DNA of 17,438 nucleotides from Entamoeba invadens IP1 (GCF_000330505.1 NW_004440445.1:275109-292546), one strand, 5' to 3'. Positions 1 to 8,930 are shown, counted from the first letter of the stretch. The notes: generated by a model from the letters alone, not told the origin. Made by a program: numbers and translations.

Positions 1-657
1 GAGTCAAAAGTGTTGTTTAAAGACTGTAAGAGTTGTACATATACCACTGAATCTCCACAAAATATCACCAAGAACAACTGCGAAAAGGTGTTTGATATGG
101 AAAACGACCTTATGATGAGACAAAGAAATATGATGACCAACACTATGACTAATAACGCACCACCATTTTTGAATAGTGGTATCCAACCAATGAGTGTCGG
201 TGTATTTCATCAAAGCCCAAAAAACAATTTCGGTGTAACACCATTAGATATACAAAACCCCATTTGTTCAGTCTCTTACCAGTCACAACAAGGATTGGCA
301 AAACTCGAGACAATAAGTTCGGTTGGTCAAAGTTTTGCGATTACAAAGCAAGACCCCAATCTACCAAAAAAACCTATGACACCTTATCTGATGTTTTTGA
401 ATGAGCACAGGGAAGAGTTCAGGGAAAAGTTTCCAGAATTGAAAATTACTGAAATTGCTAAAAAAGCGGCAGAGATATGGAGAGACATGAAAGAAGAAGA
501 TAAACAAGTGTATTTGGACAAAGCTAAGAAAGCTACGGAAAAATATTTAGAAGAGATGAAAACGTACAACGAGAGAAATAATTTAGACGAAGAAGAAGAC
601 GAAGAAGACGAAGACGAAAGTGACAACAACTCAGATGATAGTTACGAAGAGGATTAA
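1..657 (+). CDS. HMG-box protein with acidic tail (probably 5'-partial)
   Basis: One HMG box is visible, counting from the ATG at 97 (186 aa): it begins near residue 86 with the DPNLPKKPMTPYLMFL segment, runs through the REEFREKFPELK and AEIWRDMKEEDK segments, and ends near 160. It is followed by an almost purely Asp/Glu/Ser tail (163-186). This is the HMGB layout: non-specific binding and bending of DNA in chromatin, with the acidic tail tempering binding. The 85 residues before the box are Asn/Met/Gln-rich and match nothing I know. The frame stays open from base 1 to the ATG at 97, and that stretch is less AT-rich than spacer DNA here, so the gene may start left of the window or carry an upstream exon. 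If so, the ATG at 97 is internal. HMG identity is sure; the start is not. Confidence 0.85.
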   Translation, partial: ESKVLFKDCKSCTYTTESPQNITKNNCEKVFDMENDLMMRQRNMMTNTMTNNAPPFLNSGIQPMSVGVFHQSPKNNFGVTPLDIQNPICSVSYQSQQGLAKLETISSVGQSFAITKQDPNLPKKPMTPYLMFLNEHREEFREKFPELKITEIAKKAAEIWRDMKEEDKQVYLDKAKKATEKYLEEMKTYNERNNLDEEEDEEDEDESDNNSDDSYEED

Positions 658-1812
658 TTTCATTTAAAGCGCGACCATTAAGTTTTATTTTCGTCGTTCA
701 AATTTTGAATTAAAAATAAATATCTTTAAAATTAGTTGGATATTTTATACATTGTAAATTAATCAATTAAATGTGTTATGATTATTTTTTAAGAATTATA
801 AAATTAATGTTTGTAAATCTTGTTGTTATGAGGAGCAGAACCAAATAAATACGAAAAGATACAATTGATAATACTCAAATGACATATCAAGAAATTGGAT
901 CTCATATTTACGAATTTAAAAATATGAACTTGAAATATATAAAAAGCTTTGATGTATTTCTCGATAGTTAATTAACTTAATTAATTTTTTTTTGTGAATT
1001 GAACTCGTACCGAAAAATTCGTTGAATTTATCTTATTAAAATATGTTTTACAGAATGGTTGAGCTTAATTATATCATTATTAAATACAACTAATACGACT
1101 AATAATAATAAAACGTACATTAATTTTAAATAGTACTTTTGGGAAGTACTAATTATTCACATTGTATTTGGTTGAATATTTTTTGATAGTCTGTGATAAA
1201 CCATCCCGATAACTTAATGTAACATAAGGTAAAATATAGCACAATAATATTGCAAACTTGAAATGAAAAAGATTGTGATAATGGTGTAGATATTTTCCTT
1301 TTTATTAATTTTTTTACTATTCTTAAAATTAATAAAATTGGTTTACCGATGTATTCGCCGATATGAAAAAAGGAAAAATTACTTGAAACAACAGAGAATT
1401 TGATTTGGCGAAAGATCCTGTTGAATTTGAGGTTCAAGGCCAACTTAACGGGTATAATTATTATTTTCCATATTATGAACTCTTTTTATGATAAGAAATA
1501 AATTGTCACCCTTGGAATATACAATGAAACAAAAAATTTTTTAAATAACATTTTTATGAAAGTAACCAAAAGGATTATAAACTACTATTATTTTAAATAC
1601 AAAACAACAATTAAGCTTAAAACGCCGTTTTTTAATGAAATTTAAATGTTATTTAAAACAAAAGGGGCATAAAGATGGATGTGGCGAAAAGGTCGAATTT
1701 TGTTATATCAAATCAACAATAAAGTTTAAGCTAAAATTATATCAGAATTAATACGTAAAACTGTTACTACGTGGAGGAGGTGTTTTTTGGAGATCCTAGA
1801 CTAGAAAACCAG
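658..1812. other. AT-rich spacer with no supported gene
   Basis: Very AT-rich DNA between the HMG-box gene and the actin-fold gene. A minus-strand frame at 1153-1443 and a 30-codon plus-strand frame at 880-972 are open, but neither has domain features or coding-like composition. A short perfect inverted repeat lies at 1132-1138/1144-1150 (AGTACTT/AAGTACT). The stretch 1341-1740 gives short plus-strand fragments faintly like a Tc1/mariner helix-turn-helix, broken by stops; see findings. The last 50 bases are less AT-rich and probably hold the promoter and leader of the next gene. Confidence 0.6.
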
Positions 1813-4071
1813 ATGAAGAAGTTTTTTGGAAAGCTGAAAGAAAAGGTCGAGAAAGAAGAAAAGGACAAGAAAGACAAGAAGAATACTAAGAAGGACAAAC
1901 ATGAAGAAGAAGAGGATAAGCGTTTGTAACTTTTGAAACCACTAATTTAATATTTTACAAAAGACAGAACATCAAATAACAATTTAGAAAAAATAGAGAA
2001 GGAAGCCGCTGAAGCCAAAGCCAAAAAGGAAGAAGAGGAAAAAGTAGCCAAAGAAAAAGAAGCTGCTGAACAAAAAGCTAAAGAGGAAGCTGCTGAAAAG
2101 GAGAAATTGGAGAAAGAAAAAGCAGAGAAAGATGCCGAAGAAGCCAAAAAGAAAGAGGAAGAAGCTGCCAAAGAGAAAGAAGCGAAAGAAAAGGCTGAGA
2201 AAGAGGAACAAGAAAAAGCCGCAGCTGAAGCAAAAGAGAAAGAAGAAGCTGCAATGAAAGCAAAACAAGAAGCAGAAGAAAAAGAAAAAAAGGAAGCTGC
2301 AGAGAAAGCGGCAGCTGAAGCCAAAGAGAAAGAAGAACAAGAAAAAGCTGAATACGAGAAACAAGAAGCCGACAAAAAGAAAGCTGAAGAAGAAGCCGCT
2401 AAGAAAAAGGAAGAGGAAGAAGCAGCTGCTAAAAAGGCTGAAGAAGAGAAACCAAAAGAGACACCTCAAGAGGCAACTGGATTGGGACTTGGAGCACAAC
2501 CAAGTGGTCTTGGACTTGGAGCTCCATCCGGAGGACTTGGATTAGGAGCACAACCAACTGGATTAGGGCTCGGTGCACCAACTGGTGGACTTGGATTAGG
2601 AGGAGCACCCACTGGACTTGGTCTAGGTGCTCCTTCATCTGGACTTGGATTAGGAGCCCCTTCTGGAGGTTTAGGATTAGGAGGAGCGCCTTCAGGTGGA
2701 TTAGGCCTTGGTGCGCCATCATCTGGTCTTGGGCTTGGAGCTCCATCTGGAGGATTAGGATTGGGAGGTGCGCCGATGGGTGGTATGGGTGGATTACCCG
2801 GTATGGGCATGCCAGCTATGGGTGGATTACCGACAATGGGTGAGACCAAGACGGACGAAGTAGCCCCAGCAGCCACTGTTAAAACAACAACAAAGAAGAA
2901 AACCAACAAGAAGAAAATGGTGATAGCGCAGTCCGCCTTTTTTGCGCATGAAAATGCGGCGAAGGCTGATAGTGTTTTGACCAAATTAGCTGATGACGCA
3001 GTTTTGGTCTTTGATTGTGGCAGTTCGTTTATTAAAATTGGAGCAGCTGGTGAAGAGCAACCAAGAAAAGTTATTCCAACGTGTTATATTGTTGAAGAAG
3101 ATGAAGATGGTAACGAGACCAAATTGTTTGGGTATGACGCCATTGATAAAAACAGTAAACTTATATGGCCACTTGACCCACGAAATGACACTGATTGGGA
3201 TGGTCTTGAAGCCATCATTCAGAATATCTACGACGTCGAGTTAAACGGATGTGATCCAACTACACATCCAGTGGTCATGACTGAACTTCCAAATATGAAT
3301 GAAGCTGCTACTGATCGAATCAAAACAATCATGTTCAATGATTTGAATGTTCCATTCTTGAAGATCGTCAACCCAGCTTTGATGGCATTGTACGCAGAAG
3401 GCCAAGAGACTGGTATTGTTGTTGAAATTGGGAACAGAATGCAAATAGTTCCAGCAGTTGATGGGTATGTCATTGACAGTGCTATTGAAAAGATCAAAGG
3501 AAACGTCTCAGGTCTTACTGAGTACATGTCCAGACTCTTAAGAACATGTGGATACATTTACAGAACATCACAAGAGATGGAATTGGTCAGAGCAATCAAA
3601 GAAAATGTGTGTTACGTTGCTTTGGACTACGACGCCGAAATGAAGAAGAAAGCAACTTTGTCTATGAAAGAATTCACTATTCCGGGTAATAAACAGGCAA
3701 GCAAATTCTACCAAGAAAGATTCCAATGCCCTGAAGCACTTTTCCAACCCGAAAAGGTTGGTTTGGATACTCCGGGTCTTTCACAGATGATCTTTAATAC
3801 AATCAAAAAATGCCCATTGACATCGAGAAGACCATTGCTCCAACACATCGTATTGGCTGGTGGATCAACTTTATTCCCAGGTCTTCCTGAACGGATTGAG
3901 AAGGATCTTAAAGTGATTTTGGACGAAAATAAAATGAACGGAAGGGATGTCAAGATCATGGTCCATCAGAACAGAAAGTACTTGGCGTGGGCTGGTGCTT
4001 CAACACTTGGAGGGATGACTTCGCTCCAGGATGAGGAAGCCTGCACAAAAGACTACTATACCAACAACTAA
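1813..4071 (+). CDS. Charged-helix / GLGLG-repeat / degenerate actin-fold fusion protein
   Basis: Two exons, 1813-1921 and 1988-4071 (730 aa), join across a GTTTGT...TTAG intron; an in-frame TAG acceptor at 1996 would drop three residues. Residues 1-195 are almost only Lys, Glu and Ala, a predicted long single helix or coiled coil. Residues 201-296 hold eleven GLGLGA(P/Q) units, then a Gly/Met/Pro stretch to 322 and a Lys-rich linker. From about 372 to the end is an actin fold: DCGSSFIKIG (phosphate loop 1), an NVPFLKIVNPALMALYAEG segment aligning with actin NVPAMYVAIQAVLSLYASG, GGSTLFPG near 661-668 (adenosine loop) and KYLAWAGASTLGG. Phosphate loop 2 reads EIGNR instead of DSGDG, and the catalytic Gln137 position is Pro499, so ATP hydrolysis is unlikely. 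A cytoskeletal scaffold is inferred; no family name is recognised. The start at 1813 is the first ATG after an in-frame stop. Confidence 0.9.
2479..2766 (+). repeat. Eleven-unit GLGLGAP coding repeat
   Basis: Direct repeats of about 27 bases encode eleven units of the form GLGLG(G)A(P/Q)x, ending in PSG, PTG, PSS, QPS or QPT. Units differ by synonymous changes (GGA/GGT/GGC glycine codons; leucine as CTT, TTA, TTG or CTC), so the array is not a very recent expansion, although the protein period is strictly kept. It links the charged helix to the actin fold. Long stop-free frames on the opposite strand are by-products of this GC-richer repeat. Confidence 0.9.
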
Positions 4072-4270
4072 TCAAGTCGTTTTCATTTTTATTTGATTTG
4101 AAATTTCTTATTGTGAATTAAGATATTTAAAAGTTTCTTTAATTATTTTCAAACCATTAAATGTTTGAAAATATTTGTATTTAAAGTAATTAAAATTATA
4201 TAAATTTTAATTAATTTTTTAATTATAATATAGAAAAAGATATTATAAATAAATAACTAAAAAAATTAAT

Positions 4271-5581
4271 TTATTTCATTGAGTTGACAAAATTGCAGAA
4301 TTGCCCCCAGGCGTTGCCATCATCAAGAAGACCTCTTGTCATTCTAAGGTAAGTGAAGGCATTGAGGTTGTGTTGTTTGGCCTTATTGACAATTTGGTTG
4401 AATCCATTAGTGTTGCATCCACCATACCCACACAATTCAAGTGCGTTCTCTCCACACTTCCCAATTCCAACTGAAGATGCAGCGTTCAAAGCTTGGTCGA
4501 CAAGATTAGCTGGCTGACTGCCACAGTTAGAGTCTGTGCCCGACATCTCGAGGCAAGTGAAGTCGAATCTGATGTTATTTTTCTTGAAGGTATTTGACAA
4601 TGTTTTGTAAGCGTCATTTCCATTAGAGTTGTAATAGCCCGCTGTCATCTCAGCTGCGTGGCTGTTGTCAGTCCACCACCAATGAACTCCACTGATTTTC
4701 CCAGCAAGTGCCAAGTTGTCGCCAAAGACACTTCTTGCTGCAGACAACACCTTGTCGGTGTGACTTAACAAGAGGTCGAAATACCATTGTTGGAAGAACT
4801 TTCCGTATTCGCTCTGGTAGTTGTCGTTTCCATTTCCAAAGAAACCAGTTGATGTTGGTGGCTTGTAGTTGTACTGACCCGCATTAGTTGGGTTGTGTCC
4901 CCACTCGGAGTGTCCAGCATTGTTTGCTGCGTTCTTCAAGTTCTCCTGTGACTTGCTGTCGCTGCACTGGAACTCTCCAATACCGCAGTAGCTCCATCTA
5001 GAGAGTGGATATGACGGGTATCTTGTCTCACCGCATGGTCCCATACCAACTTGGATTTCATTGAGTGTTCCGTCGTCGATGTAACTCTGGAAATTCTGTT
5101 TGAAAGACGCCATGAAATCTTTGTAGATTTCAATTGGGGTTCTTCCTTCGAAGATGCTCTGGTCATCATAAGCAAATGAAATGTACTCGTTGGCGACGTT
5201 GTTTTCGGCGTCTTTGAAGAAGGCGTCATTGGAAGCGCCAGCGTTTCTGACCCATTGTGGAATTTCAATAGTCACAGAGTCTCCAACATTACCACCACAC
5301 TTGTGGAACGACATTACTGCTTGGAACTTAAGACCAGCGTTCTTCACCATAGAGACTAAGGTCTTGTAGGCATTCCAATTGTAAGTCTTTGGCGAAGTCT
5401 CTACAAGTCCCCACCAGACATCAGACATGACACCAGCCACACCCGCTGACTTGATCTTGTTGAGATCGTTTTGAAGTTGTCCCTGGTTGTTGACACCATT
5501 GGAGTTAACAGTGTCAAGTGGCATCATCAAGTTGACTTCAATCGCAAATGCGACTGAGAGGAGTGCTACGAATGCAATCAT
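4271..5581 (-). CDS. Secreted beta-amylase (glycoside hydrolase family 14)
   Basis: The 436-aa protein starts with a short signal peptide (about 1-13, cleavage after AFA), so the enzyme enters the secretory route. GH14 landmarks occur in order: FHKCGGNVGD (92-101, flexible loop region), GMGPCGETRYPSYP with catalytic acid Glu185, ISGVHWWWTDNSHAAEMTAGYYN (297-319) and FDFTCLEM with catalytic base Glu345. GH14 enzymes release beta-maltose from non-reducing ends of starch or glycogen. Length is close to a bare GH14 catalytic domain, with no starch-binding module. Beta-amylases are unusual outside plants and bacteria but known in Entamoeba, where roles in glycogen use and in degrading host mucus have been proposed. 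No intron is needed. A TATA-like box lies about 30 bases before the ATG. Confidence 0.95.
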   Translation of the reverse strand: MIAFVALLSVAFAIEVNLMMPLDTVNSNGVNNQGQLQNDLNKIKSAGVAGVMSDVWWGLVETSPKTYNWNAYKTLVSMVKNAGLKFQAVMSFHKCGGNVGDSVTIEIPQWVRNAGASNDAFFKDAENNVANEYISFAYDDQSIFEGRTPIEIYKDFMASFKQNFQSYIDDGTLNEIQVGMGPCGETRYPSYPLSRWSYCGIGEFQCSDSKSQENLKNAANNAGHSEWGHNPTNAGQYNYKPPTSTGFFGNGNDNYQSEYGKFFQQWYFDLLLSHTDKVLSAARSVFGDNLALAGKISGVHWWWTDNSHAAEMTAGYYNSNGNDAYKTLSNTFKKNNIRFDFTCLEMSGTDSNCGSQPANLVDQALNAASSVGIGKCGENALELCGYGGCNTNGFNQIVNKAKQHNLNAFTYLRMTRGLLDDGNAWGQFCNFVNSMK

Positions 5582-6212
5582 TGTGTGATTCTTCGTTATA
5601 AAGTGGCGTTTTATAGCTCATTTTTTCTTTGATTTTTTGAAAAGAATTTTCAGTCGAACTTTTTTGGCTATTCTTTTTCTTTTCATTTTTCCTATAATGT
5701 AATGTTCCCAATTTATTAAACTAGAATTTTTAAGTTATTATTGAAAAAAAAAAGAAAAAAAACAATTGAAATGTTTGGATACTTTTCTTTGTTTTGAATG
5801 TGTTTTTCTTAACGAATAGAAGTTTCATGACATTTTAGTAAACCACATATTCACATATCATAACTCTAATCTATAATTTGATAATTTATAATTAACAAAC
5901 ACATAAGCAACTATGAATATCATAAAATAAAGTGTATACGAGTTTGTAACTCCTCGTGTTATAAATTCATTTTCATCAAGTTTATTACATTATTATTTCT
6001 TAGTTTACAATTATTAAGTGATAGAATAGTATCATTTAAGTCGATTTTAAATGACATCAAGTGAGCGACATTACAACTAATATATTATTATTTCAATTTT
6101 ATTAAATGCACCAGTTGATAGCTTTTATAAGTTGTGTTTCTTATTTAAACATTTTTACAACATGTTATATTTGTATTGGAATAAACAATGGTTAATAAAC
6201 TAACAAAACTAG
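5582..6212. other. AT-rich spacer between two minus-strand genes
   Basis: The right part is the 3' flank of the surface-protein gene, and the left end is the promoter of the beta-amylase gene. Between them is A/T-rich, stop-dense DNA with homopolymer runs (for example near 5745-5765). I find no open frame with protein features on either strand and no RNA gene. Confidence 0.6.
5608..5617 (-). promoter_or_regulatory. TATA-like box of the beta-amylase gene
   Basis: On the minus strand this reads GCTATAAAAC, with the TATAAA core 29-34 bases before the ATG at 5581. Entamoeba messages have leaders of only a few bases, so a TATA element at this distance from the ATG is where the core promoter should be. 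The call rests on position and sequence only. Confidence 0.45.
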
Positions 6213-6818
6213 TTAGAAAGTCAAAACAATAGCAAAGAAAAGCACACCAATCAACAAAGACGATGCACTGTTCTCATACGAGTCTGTCTCGGTGCCCTTT
6301 GTGTCCAATTCCAACTCGTCAAACATCAAGTTGACAGAAGTTGTTGAGTCGCCAGTTCTTGTGAAGATGATTGTTGAGACCTCACCATTCAAGTTGAATT
6401 GGTCAAGTTTGATGTACGCCTTCATGTTCTTGTTTTTCTTGACCTTGATTGTGTAACCAGCTGTGTTGTTGATGGTGGTCTCGTTGAATGAGTCGTATGC
6501 AGTGCTAAATATCTTAACATTGAGTGGGATATTGTTCAAGTCGTCGTTGTCGTACTTGACGTGGAATCTGAGTGTCTTGTACGTTTTGTCTTTGTCTTGG
6601 ACTGTTGTTGAGACGCTGTCGTTTGTTGTGAACACTATCTTGTCACCAGGTAACATTGTCACAACTTCCCAGTGCGATCTGTCTTTGTCTTGTATTCCAA
6701 CAGTCAAGTTGTCTGGATTGACAACCTCAAATCCCTCATAGAAGTCGCCGTCGTCATACAACTTGATGTAATCTGCTGTTGTCATCATCACAAATGCACA
6801 TAATAAGAGTGTTTCCAT
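6213..6818 (-). CDS. Small secreted, probably GPI-anchored surface protein
   Basis: The frame is open six bases further upstream only through a TTG, so the first ATG (6818) gives 201 aa. Residues 1-15 form a signal peptide (hydrophobic LLLCAFVMM then TTA). The body (16-178) is polar, rich in Thr/Asp/Lys and beta-branched residues, and looks all-beta. It has four N-glycosylation sequons (Asn37, Asn66, Asn112, Asn117) and no cysteine. The C-terminus is a small-residue stretch (YENSASS) followed by an uncharged hydrophobic tail that ends the protein, the standard GPI-attachment signal; a tail-anchored type I membrane protein is the alternative. I do not recognise the family. A surface role is inferred from topology alone. 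It is transcribed divergently from the small gene to its right. Confidence 0.85.
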   Translation of the reverse strand: METLLLCAFVMMTTADYIKLYDDGDFYEGFEVVNPDNLTVGIQDKDRSHWEVVTMLPGDKIVFTTNDSVSTTVQDKDKTYKTLRFHVKYDNDDLNNIPLNVKIFSTAYDSFNETTINNTAGYTIKVKKNKNMKAYIKLDQFNLNGEVSTIIFTRTGDSTTSVNLMFDELELDTKGTETDSYENSASSLLIGVLFFAIVLTF

Positions 6819-6847
6819 TTTCAATTGGTCTTCCTCTTAATTTCCAT

Positions 6848-6857
6848 CCTTTTATTC
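6848..6857 (-). promoter_or_regulatory. TATA-like box of the surface-protein gene
   Basis: On the minus strand this reads GAATAAAAGG, 30-39 bases before the ATG at 6818, nearly the same spacing as in the beta-amylase gene. The whole gap between this ATG and the divergent ATG on the plus strand is about 100 bases, so this short interval must serve both directions. Confidence 0.35.
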
Positions 6858-6921
6858 ACAGAGCGACACTTTGACAACTCAATCACACATTCACAATCTG
6901 ATTTCGTTTTGTTTTCTGTTT

Positions 6922-7206
6922 ATGAACTGTAAAATGAATATGAACGAAAATCAGAAAGAAGTCACGTTGGGGAATGGCATCAAATTTGGGAGTGATTGGT
7001 TGGGGTATTGTGGAGAAGTAAATACCACACATGCCAATTACATGATAAATCAAATAGAAGATAACACCGAGTTTTCGTGTTTAGACATAATAAGGATGGG
7101 AAGGGTTGCTGCAAATACGGGGAAAAAGGGTGTTTTTTTAGACAAAAGTGGGAATGGATTTGTAGTTGATTGGATTATGAGGGAAAAACTTGACGAAAAT
7201 GATTGA
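6922..7206 (+). CDS. Small protein of unknown function
   Basis: The ATG at 6922 gives 94 aa; the ATG at 6934 (90 aa) is equally possible, because a GAACT element resembling the Entamoeba GAAC core-promoter motif sits at 6925-6929, immediately before it. The protein is soluble, with no signal peptide or membrane segment, and is compact and mixed in composition: a VTLGNGIKFGSDWLGY stretch, a Cys/His-poor middle and a GVFLDKSGNGFVVDWIM stretch that looks like a beta hairpin followed by a helix. Codon use and low AT content relative to both flanks favour a real gene. I do not recognise it, and nothing nearby reveals its job. Confidence 0.6.
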   Translation: MNCKMNMNENQKEVTLGNGIKFGSDWLGYCGEVNTTHANYMINQIEDNTEFSCLDIIRMGRVAANTGKKGVFLDKSGNGFVVDWIMREKLDEND

Positions 7207-7371
7207 TTGTATTTTTCATCCAAAAAATGTAATAATTATTGAATTTAAGCGTTGTTAAGATTCATTTTCTTTTTTTGTTTATTTATAAACTAAGAAGAAA
7301 ATAAGAAAAACATTTTAGCTGTTTATTTCGTGTTTTTAAAAACAGCCAATCAAAATAACTCAAACTCGTTG

Positions 7372-7381
7372 TGAACTGTAA
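7372..7381 (+). promoter_or_regulatory. GAAC-like element before the VHS gene
   Basis: TGAACTGTAA lies 18-27 bases before the ATG at 7399. The same ten bases recur at 6923-6932, at the start of the small gene upstream. E. histolytica core promoters often carry a GAAC element between the TATA box and the start site, so the motif and its place fit. Function is inferred. Confidence 0.35.
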
Positions 7382-7398
7382 GACAACATTGTCGTGAA

Positions 7399-8930
7399 AT
7401 GTCAAAGCGTTCAATACCTTTAAGCACGTTACTTGACAACGCAGTCGCAGACCACAACCCTTCCGTAAATATTAACCTTTTTGGTAAAATTGTCCATGCA
7501 GCAAGGAAGAACGAACAGGTCTGCTTGGTTTTGCGTCTCCAGCTTCTGAACAAACTAAAGTCACACCCATTTCGGTTTATTCCATCTCTTGAGGTGTATT
7601 ATTGTGTTTGTCTTCTTGAGTACCTAGTGATTAAAGTGCGTGGTTTTGTCATGTTGATTCAAGACGAAGAATTTGTAAAGAGTCTCGACAAGATGGCTCA
7701 GCTTGGCGTTTGTTTTTTTTGGCGAACATTTTGCGCCTTTTTCAATTTTTGATTTTCCTTTTTTTTTCCTACCTTATATGTTCGTTTATTCCGCTACTTG
7801 GGTTTTTCATTGAAAAAATGATTCAATGAGATTTTATCTTTTCTTCTCAGTTAATCACAACGAGATTACTTGTCATCTTTTTAAAATGAATCTCAAACAA
7901 ACTGATTATTCAGAAATTGGTCGGTCTCTTCAAGTCCAAGCCAACATTAGCTCAACTAAAAGTCATGAACTTCATCCAATTAGTTATGACTTATGACAAT
8001 ACAGAGCTGTACAAAGAGTTGTATACAACTTACAGAACAAAAGGAGTCAACTTCCCTCCCCTCACACAACCAGACTACGACGACAAAGACGCAACGTCAG
8101 TCACACAGACTCCAGCACTTCCATTTGATATCGAGACCAACTGTAAACCAAAAGAAGGACTTTCCCCAGTCAAAAACAAAGTAGAACTACCTCAGCCACA
8201 AAAACTTGCCGTCCAAGACGTTTCGACAAATGAAATCTTCGAAACACTTCCAGCCGATTTCAGAAAACTTCTCCAAACGATGTCCGAGTTTCATGAACTG
8301 TGCAAAGAGCCCTTAAAACGAAGCAACTTACTCAGAAATGGAAGTTTGCAATTACACCATCAACTCCAATGCGACGAAAACTTCTTCAAAAAGGCAATCG
8401 ACATACAAAAAGAGTTCAAAAATCGATTCAACGAGTACTCGAACGTCGAAGAGCCTGATGACGAAATCATTGCAGCGTTGACTGAGGAGGGGAGAAAGAT
8501 CGGGCACATTGTGAGAGTCTTTAAAAACGAGATTTCAAGGATCAAAAAGCTCGAAACGAAGATAGAGGATGGTGTTGGAGATATGAAATTGGCGGAAGTT
8601 CCATCATATGGTGTCGACGCCATGATGTCTGCGGGTGTTGCGTATCCAAAGACGACATCCGAGGCTGTGAAGATCATGGACATGATGAGCCACACAAAAG
8701 GAAACACACTGAGCAGAGAAGACTCTGTCACTGAGTCCACAAGTAACTCGGAGACGCCAGCAGGAAACGGTCACATGCAACAGAGAAAGAGCATGTTATT
8801 CTTTCCACCAATTGCTCCGCTTCCACAAGAAAGTAGCAAAGCCATATCGTTCAAAGGAATCAAAAAAGAAAATATTGTGAAAATGACATCAAGTGTTGAC
8901 ACGACAAGAATGTACACGGGATTTTTATAA
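7399..8930 (+). CDS. VHS-domain trafficking adaptor (TOM1/GGA-like)
   Basis: Two exons, 7399-7707 and 7914-8930 (441 aa), join in phase 0 across a 206-nt GTTTGT...TTCAG intron. Joining restores a whole VHS domain (about 6-152): STLLDNAVADHNPSVNINLF, helical segments around LLNKLKSHPFRFIPSLEVYY, and the diagnostic last helix LYKELYTTYRTKGVNFPPL. VHS domains occur at the N-terminus of Hrs, STAM, TOM1 and GGA proteins, which sort ubiquitinated or sorting-signal cargo at endosomes and the Golgi. Residues about 209-316 are helical and charged and could be a diverged GAT domain (inference). The rest (about 317-441) is low-complexity, Ser/Thr-rich and probably disordered. No FYVE, SH3 or adaptin-ear domain is present. 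The adjacent Rab is not co-transcribed with it. Confidence 0.85.

Noticed and set aside
1153..1443. 96-codon minus-strand frame in the first spacer
   Set aside because: It has the AT-rich spacer composition, an Ile/Lys/Phe-heavy product and no motif; a frame this long is likely by chance.
1988..1996. Alternative TAG acceptor nine bases downstream in the actin-fold gene
   Set aside because: It is in frame and possible, but TTAG at 1987 follows a T-run and is the first acceptor; I kept it as an uncertainty rather than a separate isoform.
2466..2984. Long minus-strand open frames (also 1947-2375, 1984-2499, 2429-2746) opposite the actin-fold gene
   Set aside because: They are mirror images of the Lys/Glu-rich and GLGLG repeats; their Ser/Phe or Pro/Gly composition is just the complement of the true coding strand.
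4177..4186. GTATTTAAAG, an exact match to the Entamoeba TATA consensus on the plus strand
   Set aside because: It lies between two convergent 3' ends and no plus-strand gene follows; expected by chance in such AT-rich DNA.
7100..7125. The peptide RVAANTGK in the small 94-aa protein also occurs in the NahK-like kinase
   Set aside because: The surrounding residues do not align and the codons differ, so this is a short coincidence, not a gene fragment.
7841..7850. TTCTTCTCAG as acceptor for the VHS intron
   Set aside because: Joining there runs into a stop after 12 codons; only the CAG at 7913 restores the VHS domain.
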